The notes beneath the pieces were generated by a model, which did not search any database, was not told the origin of the DNA, and saw only the letters and a list, made by a program, of their open reading frames with translations. A stretch of DNA of 64,000 bases from Acanthamoeba lenticulata (lineage: Eukaryota; Discosea; Longamoebia; Acanthamoebidae): NCBI GenBank assembly GCA_002179805.1, contig NAVB01000336.1, positions 1 to 64,000 on the forward strand, written 5' to 3'. Made by a program: the position numbers and the translations under genes. Each line of letters starts with the position of its first letter. Position 1 is the stretch's first letter. Below, piece after piece: positions 1-10,469 of this stretch.

Positions 1-3000
1 AGGATGTTGTTGGCCTTGTACTCGCGCACGATCTCCATGAGGCCCACGCAGGCCGTGTAGTCGATGTCGTTGATGGAGCTCCAGTCGAGCACCACCACGC
101 CGTAGATCCGCTTCGTGCTCTCCTCCACGTCGCGGCCCGGAGGCTGCGACAACGGCGCGATCGACTTCTTCTCCTCGCTCCGCAGCCGATCCCTCAGGAA
201 CCCTGATGGTTGTCCACCACCCAGGAGATATTTTAGAGATAAATATTATATTTTTTTTCTTTATCCTGGACGGGGAAAGAAGGAGAGAAGAAGGCGACGA
301 ACCGATGTTGGCAAAGTAGAGGGCAGCGTCGAGGCGGAGGATCACCATCCGCGGGATCACCAGCGCCTGCGGGAACCGCTTCACATTCCTGCTCTTCCCC
401 CCAATAAATACCCCCATGCGTGGATGATGATAATGATGAGGAGGCGGTGATGGTGTGATGAAGAGGATGAGAAGGGCGTCCATTGGTTGGGGGTTTGAGG
501 GGTTTGGGGGGGGGACGTGCCGGTAGGTGGTGGAGCCCGGGAGGCGGCCGAGGACGTCGATATGCGGGCGCGAGCTCCGGTAGATGACGAGCACCATCGA
601 CAGCGCCACCGAGATGATGATCCCTGTCGTCCCCCCGCCCCCAAAGTAAGAAGAGGAAGACGGCAAGAAAAGAGAGAGAAAAAGAGAGAGAAAGAGAGAG
701 AGGAGGGAAAACCGTTGATGATGCCAAAGAGGAGGGTGGCGGCGACGGTGGTGACCCAGAGGACACCCTCGCGGCGCTTGAGGCGCCAGAGGGTGAGGAA
801 CTCGTTGTACTCGACGAGGGGCAGGACGGCCATGATGACGATCGTGCCCAGCGCCACGTAGGGCAGGTAGTAGAACACGGGCGTGAGGAAGAAGATCACC
901 AGCAGCACCACCCCCACCCCGAACGCCGCCGCCAGCGGCGAGTTGGCCCCGGCCTGCGCGTTCACCATCGTCCTCGACAGGCTGCCCGCGCCTGCCTCCC
1001 GCCACACGCCACACACACACACACACACCGACCCCACGCACACGCGCACACGCGCACACGCATATGAACACACACGCATGACCGCACACACGCGGGCATG
1101 TGAAGGATCAATGGTGAGGACTCGGACCCGCACAAATGTGCAACGAGGGGGGGAGAGGAGGAGAGGAGGGGAACCGGGGAAGCTCGAGAAGAAGGAGCCG
1201 ACGAGGTTGGCGAGGCCCAGCGCGATGAGTTCCTGGCTCGGGTCGATCTCGTACTTCTTGCTGTCGGCCACCTTGGTCGCGATCGACACCGACGACATGT
1301 ACCTGCATCCACATACACGTATACACAGAGAGAAAAAGAGAGAGAACGACGAGGAATGGTAATTATAAATAAAGTGAGGGAAATAACGAGCTGCACCAAG
1401 GAAAGAAGGAGGAGGAGGGCGCACGCGACGAGGGCGAGGGCGAGGGCCACGGGGAAGACCTCCATGGTGTAGCGGTAGTAGTACTCGAACAAGCGCCCCA
1501 CCACGTGCATGCCCTCCCCCTCCCCCGGGCTCGCATCACCCGTGCCCCCGTCAATCACGTCTTTTGCCGATACAACGCGCGCGTGATAGGTCAGTCTCCA
1601 GAGCGCGTGTGCGTGTGTATGCGCGCGTGTGGGTCCGAAACACACGCACGTGCGCGGGAGGCGGAAAGGAGGAGCAGAGAGACGCACCGGAGGGCGGGGC
1701 GGGGATGGGGATGGAGGGAGACGGGAAGCCGGCGGGGATGTGGCCCACGAGCCGGACGCCGGCGGCCTCCCAGTCAAAGAGCCACGCGGAGAGGAGGCCC
1801 AGCGCGACGAGCAGGACCGGGCCCTCGAGGTAGGGCAGCCGCCGCTTGAGCTTGCGACACACGAAGAGCAGTGCCAGCGCGACTAGGCCGGCCTCGAGGG
1901 TGAGGAGGTGGGCCTCGTCGACGTGGGCCAGGAGCTCGTAGATGGTCCCGTAGAACTGCGACTGCCGCGGGAAGGACACGCCGAGCACGTACTTGACCTG
2001 CTCGCTCGCGATGATCAACGCCGATGCGCTGATGAACGCGCTCAGCACTTTGCTTGCGACCCCCCCCCCCACCACCGACGCCACGGATGACGTCAGCAGC
2101 TCAGGAATGGCAAGAATGATGGCAGAATGGGGCCAAAGCGGAGGCACGCACCGGGCTTGGAGAAGAAGTTGACGACAAAGCCCAGGCGGAGGAGGCCCAT
2201 GATGATGAAGATGGCGCCCACCAGGAACGCCGTGAAGTAGACTAGTTCGGTGTACGCCTCCGTGCCGGGCTCCGCCAGTGGACTCAAACCTACACACACA
2301 CCCCAATTGACCACCACGCAGGTCATTTCGCGCATGAAGAATGGTGGTCGGCTGTACACGATGTTGAGCAACACGCACCACGCTCCACGATGAGAGAAAC
2401 GATGGCGATGGGCCCGTAGGCCAGCTCCCGCGACGTGCCAAAGAGCGAGTAGATCAGCGCCGGCACCGTCGACGCGTACAGACCCACGATCGCCGGCAGT
2501 CCTGTGTATTAGTATTATGGCACAGATACGTATGCCATCATGTGGAATGCGCGTGAGTCCCGCGAGAGGGATGGAGAGGGACCAAAAACGAAGAAGAAGA
2601 AGAAGAAGGAGAAGGAGAAGGTGCGAGAGGGAGAGATGGGGAGGCGCACCAGCAATGAGGGCGTAGGCCATGCCCTGGGGTATGCCCATGATGCCGATCG
2701 TGATGCCGGCCATGAGGTCGCCCCGGAGGTAGGCCAGGCGGTAGTTGCGGCCCCACTTGAGTGGCGGCAACACGCGCTCGGCCGTTCGCCGTGCCTGTCC
2801 ACAACGACAACCAACAACAACAACAACAACCATCGTCGTCGTTCATGAACATCACGATAGAACATTCTCTCTCTCTCTCTCTGTGTCGGCACACCTTGTG
2901 CAGAAAAGCGCGGGACGGGGACGGGGCGGGAGCGGCTTGCAGCTGCTCTCTCTGCTTGTGGTTGTGGAGGCTCTCCTCGCGCTGGGCGTACTCGGCGTAG

Positions 3001-3260
3001 GGCATGGCCAGGGGCGGCGCTGCCATCAGGTAGGTCGAGTCCTGCATGGAGGTTCCCTGCGTGGCGTGCCTCTCTCCGACGGCACCGTCGTCCGCGATGG
3101 CGGGCGTGCTCTTCTCCGTCGAGTAGGACGCGCGTCTGCCTGCTAACGGCAGACAAGAGGGAGTTGAGCCAAGATGAGGAGGGTGGTAGTAGCATGAGAG
3201 CTCCTTTTGGGGTGGGTGTTGGGCACCTGGGGTGAGGAGCGGCCGCGTTTCGTCACTCAT
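1..3260 (-). CDS. SulP/SLC26-family sulfate (anion) transporter, partial at left edge
   Basis: Multi-pass membrane anion transporter of the SulP/SLC26 family, probably moving sulfate across the plasma membrane. The start is ATG at 3260 ([12 protein letters not shown]). A second exon begins near 3144, and the transporter core begins with the SulP signature [19 protein letters not shown] near 2660-2720. Further exons encode hydrophobic segments such as [35 protein letters not shown] and [20 protein letters not shown]. The C-terminal STAS domain starts at about 110-60 ([18 protein letters not shown]) and is cut by the left edge, so the stop codon lies outside the window. At least nine introns are visible, several filled with CA, TC or GAA tracts. 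The gene is divergent from the lysine gene at 3568. Family assignment is firm; the substrate is inferred from the family. Confidence 0.9.
1010..1078. repeat. (CA)n / CG-CA alternating tract in an intron
   Basis: A CA dinucleotide run at 1010-1029 continues into alternating purine-pyrimidine CGCACA units up to about 1078. It lies in an intron of the SulP gene. Such tracts can adopt Z-form DNA and vary in length between strains. Confidence 0.8.
2591..2620. repeat. (GAA)n-rich tract in a SulP intron
   Basis: A run of GAA/GGA triplets on the + strand lies inside an intron of the SulP gene. Read on the gene strand it is a TTC-rich pyrimidine tract close to a splice acceptor, so it may simply be an enlarged polypyrimidine tract. 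Confidence 0.75.
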
Positions 3261-3567
3261 GTCGGCCAAGTGTGTCTTCACAAGCGCCTGAGGTCGCAGG
3301 TACCGGCGTAACAAGAAGAGCGCGTGCCACTCGCCCGTGCGGCACGACCCGTACTGTTGAAGAAAAACAAGATAATCATTTCTCTCTCTCCATGTACGGA
3401 AAAGCCCGAAGGAAAAGATGAGCCGAAGGCGGTTAGGCCCGTGTCGTGGCGGAAAGAGAGACACGCCCATAGAAGCTCCGGAGAGCGAAAGAGGAAGACG
3501 CAGCAGCAGACACTCCCACTCCCGCACTTCTCCTTCGACAGTACCACTACACACACCAGATCCGTTC
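3261..3567. promoter_or_regulatory. Divergent intergenic region, SulP and saccharopine dehydrogenase
   Basis: These 307 bases separate two start codons that point away from each other, so both promoters should lie here. I see no clear TATA box or operator. The sequence carries a purine-rich stretch and a TC run near 3385. An open frame continues upstream from the 3568 ATG, but its residues look like untranslated leader and not like the enzyme family. Confidence 0.5.
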
Positions 3568-3922
3568 ATGTCTGCCGAACAGAACAAGATCCTGCTGCAT
3601 ATCCGCGCCGAAGTGAAGCCCCAGGAGGAGCGCACGCCCATCACACCCGCCAACGCGAAGGCGCTCCTCGAGTCTGGCCGCTTTGTCATCCACGTCGAGC
3701 GCAGTCCCGAGCGCATCTACAAGGACGAGGAGTACCAGCGTACGAGACCCTACTATTTATTTTTTAATTATTTATTTTCTATTTGCATCTATTTGGGCAA
3801 ATCTCACCATCTTGTTGCGGCAGAGGTCGGGTGCACGCTGGTGGAGACGGGCAGCTGGCCCTCTGCTGACCCGTCGGCCTTCATCGTGGGCCTCAAGGAG
3901 CTCCCGGAGGCCGGTACACTCG

Positions 3923-3955
<33 letters not shown>

Positions 3956-5385
3956 ATCCTTCACACACTCCCCCTTTGGTGTGCCCCACGGCGCCGCTCA
4001 CCTGCAAACGCGTTTTCCTCCACCCCCCAACCACCACAACGTCTACATGGCGTCGTCATCACCTCCATCATCGTCATCACGCGGCAGACACGCCGCTCAC
4101 GCACAGGCATATCTTCTTTGGACACTGCTTCAAGCAGCAGACCGGATGGAAGGAGCTCCTCCACCGCTTCGCCGCCGGCAAGGGCACCCTCCTCGTGCGT
4201 CCCCCCTCCCCTCCTCAACCAACCAACCAACCATCCATCACTTCACTTGGCCCCACTACATCATCTTCATGGGCGATCGCCTATTGTGGTTGGGGGGGGG
4301 GCGAGGCATCCACTGCATTCATTGAATTCCGACCCATCCTCACCCATCACGCGCGCGGGGGGCGGTCGTGCAGGATCTCGAGTTTTTGGTCAACGAGCAG
4401 GGCCGTCGCGTGGCCGCCTTCGGGCGCGCTGCTGGCCTTGCCGGCTGCGCCGTCGGCCTGTACGCTCATCCCTTACCCCTCGCCCCATCAATCCCTCCGC
4501 AGACGACGGTGATGGTGATGATGATGATGATCGTGACGACGTCTTGATGGGCTGGGGGTTGATGGTGGTTGGTTGGTTGGTTGGCGGTGGTGGTAATGGG
4601 GATCCTGCAGGATGGCGTGGGCGCACCAGCAGCTGCACGGGTGGGAGGCCAAGCTGCCGGCGATCCACTCGTACGGGAGCGTGGAGGCGCTGGCCAGCGA
4701 GGTGGCGCAGTCGCTGGCCAAGGTCAAGGAGGCCACGGGCAAGAGCCCGCACGTGATGGTGATGGGCGCCAAGGGCCGCTGCGGCAGCGGCGCGCTGTAC
4801 TTCCTCGAGGCGGCCGGCGTCAAGGGCGCCACCGAGTGGGACATGGCCGAGACGGCCCGGGGCGGCCCGTTTGACGAGATCGCGCAGCACCACATCTTCG
4901 TGAACTGCATCTACCTCATGGGCTCCATCCCGCCCTTCATCACCAAGGAGCAGCTGGCGGCCATCAAGGACCGGCCGCTCTCGGTCGTCGTCGACGTCTC
5001 GTGCGACTACACCAACCCGGCCAACCCGCTCCCCATCTACAACGAGGCCACCACCTTCCTCTCGCCCACCGTCCAGGTGCCGCTCGAGTCCGGTAACACA
5101 ACCCTCCTCAGTCAATCCTCACCATCACTATCATCGTCATCGTCGTCGTCCTCTTACCCCTTCCTGTTGTCGTTGCTGCTGCTGTTGTTGTTCTTGGCAG
5201 GCCCGCTCGACGTGGTGTCGATCGATCATCTGCCGTCGATGATCCCGCGGGAAAGCTCCAGCGACTTTTCCACCGACCTCCTGCCGTCGCTCCTGGAGCT
5301 GGCCGACTTTGCCTCGGGCAAGCCGGCCCCCGTGTGGGACCGCGCCTTCGCCCTCTTCCAGCAGAAGACCGCCGAGGCCCAGTGA
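3568..5385 (+). CDS. LYS1: Saccharopine dehydrogenase, NAD+, L-lysine-forming (Lys1 type)
   Basis: Catalyses the last step of the alpha-aminoadipate route: saccharopine plus NAD+ gives lysine plus 2-oxoglutarate. ATG is at 3568 (MSAEQNKILLHIRAEVKPQE). Exon 1 ends at 3739 and exon 2 starts at 3824, joining in frame as YQ-QVGCTLVETGSW. Later exons give HIFFGHCFKQQTGWKELL and DLEFLVNEQGRRVAAFG. The C-terminal NAD-binding half has the strongest Lys1 signatures: GAKGRCGSGA (about 4767-4796), WDMAETARGGPFDE, VVVDVSCDYTNPANPLPIYN and SIDHLPSMIPRESS. The stop is TGA at 5383-5385. Yeast Lys1 ends in a peroxisomal SRL; this protein ends in EAQ, so a C-terminal peroxisome signal is not visible. Intron 2 holds a long TC tract. 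The same fold also occurs in lysine-catabolic enzymes, but the motifs fit Lys1. Confidence 0.92.
3923..3955. repeat. (TC)n tract in a LYS1 intron
   Basis: A 33-base TC microsatellite with one TTT interruption lies just after a GTACAC donor in the saccharopine dehydrogenase gene. Confidence 0.85.
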
Positions 5386-6825
5386 GGGAGCTCCCTTGTC
5401 CTTTTTTTTTTTTTTTTCTTTTTTGTGCCGGAAAGTCTTTCAACAACAAAATTGTTACAACCACCACGCCGGCCTTCATATCAGGGCAGGTACAGCAGCG
5501 TTGAGGGAGGAATTGCTCGCAGTGCTTTGGCCTGTGCCCAGTGCAGTCGCTCTCTCTCGTTCATGGCGTCTGTCTTGGCCATGGTCTGCGCACGGGGAAA
5601 AAACTCTCCGCTGCTGTCGATCTCGCTCACGTCGCTCGAGTCTTGCCAACGTGGCACACCCAACCCTCCACAGCTGCAGCGCCAGATGTGAGGCAACAAC
5701 AGCAGCACGGCTGGGGCGAAGCCGATGAGATCAGCCGAATTCCTGAGCGAGGCTTGGTGTCTCGTCTTGCCCGGAGATGGCGGATCCGCAAGGCTGCCCA
5801 GGACGCTACGCCCAAGAGGCTGAAGCTCGACTGGAACAACAGAAGCACAAGGCGCCTATGTCTGGTGCACCAGTTGAGTTGAAGAAAGTGAGAGCAACTT
5901 GACAAAGGAATGTTGATGAGACAGTTGTGGATCCGGAGGATAGCAAGAGCCGGAATGTTGAGTCAAGAGTGTACGTGGTTGACTCAGAGAGGAGGCGATA
6001 GCGCAAAAGCCCCCAGATGAAGGATGTAAGGAGTTGTGGTTGCTATGTTGTTGGGATCTTCCTGGCCAACCACCTTGCCGAACACACTTTCTTGCTTTCC
6101 TGTTCTAGTCCTGATCGCTTCCCAGGCATCCACCACTTGGTGCAATTTGATCAGAGGCCCCAACAAGGTGGGGCAAAACAAGGTTGCCCAGCAATGCAAA
6201 GCTTTGGGGAGGCACGGCAAGGAGAAGAGGCAGGTTCGGCGTAGAACCGCACCCCACCTGGCCCACACCTCCGTGCCAAAGTCGCGTTCCAGACCAGGAG
6301 GTGTCTGTCCAGGAGACCCGGAGCGTTTCCCACACGAGTAAGCGGAAGGACAACACGACGGCGAAGAAGAGAGACTGCGGCTGCACAAATAATTTATACT
6401 TACGGGGGCGCGCCACAAGGCCACGCAACCCACCCAAGCGTGAACAAAAAGGGGGGCGGCTCTCCCTCTCGCGGGGTGTACGTGGTGGGGGTGTGGGTGT
6501 GCGCGAGGAACGAGCTGCCAGAGCAAGTCCCTCGCCCCACCGCCCACCACCATCATAGTCATCTTCTCCGAGGCCAGCTCGACAGGAGAGGAAGAGAAGG
6601 AGAGACGAAGAAGGAGAGCCGGGGGGTTTGAGGAAGGGGAAGAGCGCGGCGGCGAGCATGCGGCGGCGGTCTGCGGCGGCTGCTGCGGGCGTGCGGCGGT
6701 TGCGGCTGCGGTGGCGGTGCGCGGGCGCGAAATGGTATATGTGTTGTGTGTATGTGGTTGTTGATGTAGTCATGTTGGGGGCGGAAGAGAGCAGTCGAGT
6801 GGGCAGGCAACGTTGCAGCCTTCCT
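5386..6825. other. Long spacer with a possible decayed coding patch
   Basis: This is about 1.4 kb between the converging LYS1 (+) and importin beta (-) genes. It starts with a 16-T run at 5402-5417. I could not assemble a convincing gene. On the + strand near 5785-6001 one frame reads as hydrophilic, protein-like sequence (QEAEARLEQQKHKAPMSG, then after one in-frame TGA at about 5896, NVDETVVDPEDSKSRNVE and VYVVDSERRR, then a stop). The patch could be a gene relic, an exon with an unrecognised border, or chance. 6020-6560 holds several overlapping short open frames on both strands with no recognisable family. Confidence 0.4.
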
Positions 6826-9800
6826 TTAGAGCTTGGCGATGGTCTGCTTGGCCCACTTGGCCACCTCTCTCGTTTGCTGGTTGGACGAGACGGCACACTC
6901 GTTGATGATGGCTTGCACGATCTCGTGCCTGAGCATGTCCCGCACCTTGGGACCGAGCGCGTGCGCAAGATCACCCAGCACGCCCACGGCGCCGCGGATG
7001 ACCTCCTCCGACTTGCTGGGGTCGTTCCACACAAAGGACACGAAGCCGACGACGTGCTCGACGTGCGGGAGGAACAGGTCGCCCTTGTTGTCCGTGCGAA
7101 GGCCCTGGATGATCGAGGTGTAGGCCTCGAAGATGTCCTCTCGGAGCTGGAGCACGTAGTCAACAAAGTCCCAGTCGGCGTTCTCCGGGATGGCGATGGT
7201 CGAGGCCTGCTGGAGCATGGCCATGACGTGCGGGAGGTAGGGCTCGAACCGGCCGCCAATGGCGAGCGCAATGTCGCCGAAGCAGGACAGAATGGGCGGC
7301 TTGACGTTGCGGTTGATGAGCGGGTTCTTCAGGTTCTCGAGCAGAAGAGCCACGAGAGCGTCGCAGTAGGGGACGACCTTGTCACCGAGCGCGCGGCAGA
7401 TGTCGCCAACCACGCCCACAGCGATGGCGCAGACAGCGTGCTCCTCCCAGTTGCGCAGAGCGACTTCGATCCACTTGCCGAAAGCGGGCATGTAGCGAGC
7501 AAAGTCACCCTCCACGGCTGCAAGAAGCAAAGAGAAAAGACAGAGTCGTTGAGGAACGAGCCCATTGGGAAACTCCCCACACAGGAGAGAAAGGAGTTTG
7601 TACCGTTGGCCAAGGCACCGACAGCCATCAGCACTTCCTCCTGGACGCTGGCGCTGTGCGACTCGAGGACTCGGAGGAAGAGGGTCATGATGCGGTCGGC
7701 GTAGGGCTTCACCTCGGCCTCAAGCTTCTGAGTGCAGGCCTGGAGCGAGCCGCAGAGGTGACCCTGGAGCTCAATGACGGCTTCCTTGTCGTCGTTGGAC
7801 ACAACTTGCGTGGCAAACGTGCGCTCGATACGGTCAAGGAACGAGGGAAGGAGCTGGGCGATCAGAGGCAGCGAGTCCTTCGACGAGTTCTGGATCAGCA
7901 TGTTGAGGGCCTCGTAGGCGGCCGAGGCGAGGAAGCTCTCATCAGCGTCCTCCCTGTCGGTGGAGCTGAGCAGAGCAGCGGCGAGCGCCTTGAAGTAGGG
8001 CGAGAGCGGCGAAGTGGGCTTGTCCTCGACCTCGTAAGCGCCAGCAAGGTTGTGGATCGCCTGTGGAAGGAAAAGCATAACAGCCTTAGCCTCAGAGTCA
8101 TGAGCTTGAGCGCAATTTGAAGAGAACGTACCCAGCAGGCCTTCGAGGCAATTCGCGGCTCATCAGAGAGGGCCTCGATCAGGGTCTGCACCACCTCAGG
8201 CAGCTTGGGTGTGAGGGTCTGGGCGTGGAGCTGGCAGATTCGGCCCAGAGTCCACGCGGTGGTGTCCTTGACCAGCACGACCTGATCCTTCATGTGCTGC
8301 AGAAGGATCGGGACGGCCTGTGTGACGAGCTCGGTGATGATGTAACCAGTAGGGCCCTCGAGAATGGAACCTGCAACTCTCGTTAGTCTTCTTATTCACC
8401 CAGGAGCATGAGTCATCGATTGTGAAGAACACGAACCAAACGCCAGCGTGGCGGCCTCACGGAAGCGCCAGTTGGCGTTGCTGATGTTGTCGCGCACGAA
8501 CGGCATCACGTGAGGCACCACCTCATCGAGCACAGTAGTAGCGATCAGGGCCAAGCAGGTGCCTGCAGCGGTGGAAACGTTCCACGCGTCCTCCTCCTGA
8601 TCCTCGCTTTCCTGTGGTGCAGAGGAGAAAGAGCAGAGAAGATCAGTTTCGTAGGCGGTAGAGGAGGGGAATCAACACCAACCTGCTTAGTGAGGCACTC
8701 CATGAGGACGGGAATGAGGAACTTCATGGCTCCCTTGATGTAGTTAAGGCAGTTCCTCGGAGGCTGCTCCTTGTTGGCAATGTACTGTAGACGAGGCAAG
8801 GGTTTTTAGTACGAAGTGGCAATGCGCTCGGTAAGTGATTCCAGGTGAACAAACCTCGTCAGCTTCCAGCAGAATGTCCATTTCGACATCACAGATGGTT
8901 GACCAGAACTCCACCGCCTGCTGCGCAACGAGCTCCTCGTCCTTCTTCATCGCTTCCAGCGTAATCTGTGATGGTCGAAATGTTAGTCAGACCTAGAGCT
9001 GCAGGGACGACGTGTAGGTGGGCCGTACGTTGAAGACGCCCTGCATCCAGGTTCCAATCTTATCGTAGTACAGGGCAGCAATCTTCACAAGGCACTCGAA
9101 GGCGGCAACGCGAATCGATGCGTTGGGAGCTTGGGTGGCCTCGCAAACTACAGTCATAATGTAGTTTCGCTCCGCCTAAGCGAGATAGGTACCAAGATGA
9201 GCACAAGATTATTCTACAGATTGCAAGCTGCCGGAGCAAAAATGCGCACCTCCTTCTCGAAATTCGCCTTCACAAATTCAAGCGCGTTAAGAAGCGCGGT
9301 GGTGCCAGCCACACGGACAGCAGCGCTGGGTTCTTCCTTGCGCATGCCCTGGACGACGGCGGTGAGGATCTGGTTGGACTTCTCCTGAATCACCTGCGGC
9401 TCCTGTGCATGTAGGGAGTCAGTGATCTTACACTAGCAGAATGGCGCGAAAAGATCACCGTACAATTTCTTCGCAGATGTAACCCAGAGTCTCCAGAGTG
9501 CTCTCCTTGAGGTTGTCGTCTTGCAACATCATGTGGTTCATGAGGCTCTCAATCAAATCAGGCCATTGGTTACGGGGAAGCTCAATGACGGCGATTTTAG
9601 CCAGCAGCTGCACGTATGGCCAAAAAGAAAATGAGCTTTGATCGTAACCTAAATCGATAGGTAAGAGGCGATAAAGACCTGAGCGGCGGTGTGACGGGCT
9701 TCCTTGACAGGATCAGCAAGGGTTTTGACAACCTGCAAAAGTGAAGAGAAGATGTTGAAAACATGACCAAGGAGTATTTCACCAACTATCAAGACTACTT

Positions 9801-10234
9801 ACCCCGGTCTTAATCTGTGCCTTAGCAGCAGCATCCAGAGCCAACCACTGTTCAATGCGTTGCGCCTTTCGGGCCTCGTCCTTGGCATCAAGGGCGTTCT
9901 TCAAGATGAGGCCAGCAAGACGACGCGAGTGGGGGTTCTTGTCCGCGGAGGCGAGCTCAACGCAAAGGGCGTGCAGGAAGGCAGGCTGGACAAGGCAGGT
10001 GATGAATGATGATGATGAGCGAAATGGGCGGGAAAAGTACAATGCAGTTTTGCAGTCGTACCAGGTTCTGCTGCTCGGCCGCAGCAAGTTGCTGCTCGGC
10101 CTCATTACGCACCTGCGGAGCTGATTTCCAAAAAACAAGAGACGAATTAGCATATGGGGCAAACGTAAGAAAAAGCAAACCAGGCAAGCTGTACCGGGGC
10201 TCTGAGCGTTCAACAAAATCTGGCTAAGATCCAT
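6826..10234 (-). CDS. KPNB1: Importin subunit beta-1 (karyopherin beta)
   Basis: Nuclear import receptor built of HEAT repeats. It binds importin alpha or cargo, carries it through the nuclear pore and releases it on binding Ran-GTP. Start at 10234 ([13 protein letters not shown]). The second exon gives [17 protein letters not shown], the usual N-terminal helix. Then come [105 protein letters not shown] and [18 protein letters not shown], all hallmarks of importin beta in the right order. The last exon is 234 codons or shorter, starting near 7520, and ends [13 protein letters not shown] with TAA at 6828-6826. At least ten short introns interrupt it. The full HEAT solenoid appears present. Downstream NOC2 is transcribed the same way and ends 235 bp before this start. 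Confidence 0.95.
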
Positions 10235-10469
10235 TTGGAGAGGAGGAGAGAATGGGTCAAGAGATTGTGCTGAGACGGGTCCTCGCTCGCCGGCGCCGTG
10301 CTGTGCTGCGTACAACTGTTTTTTGCGTTGCGCCAACAAAATACGTCGCCCAACCTTAAGGTGGCGAGTGTTGGCGGGAATCGGAGAAGAAAAAAATTTT
10401 GTTTGTTCGCGCCAAGTGGCTAGTCGACAAGAATCGCGTCGCGGCCAACAGATAACTGTTGCGAGGCAC

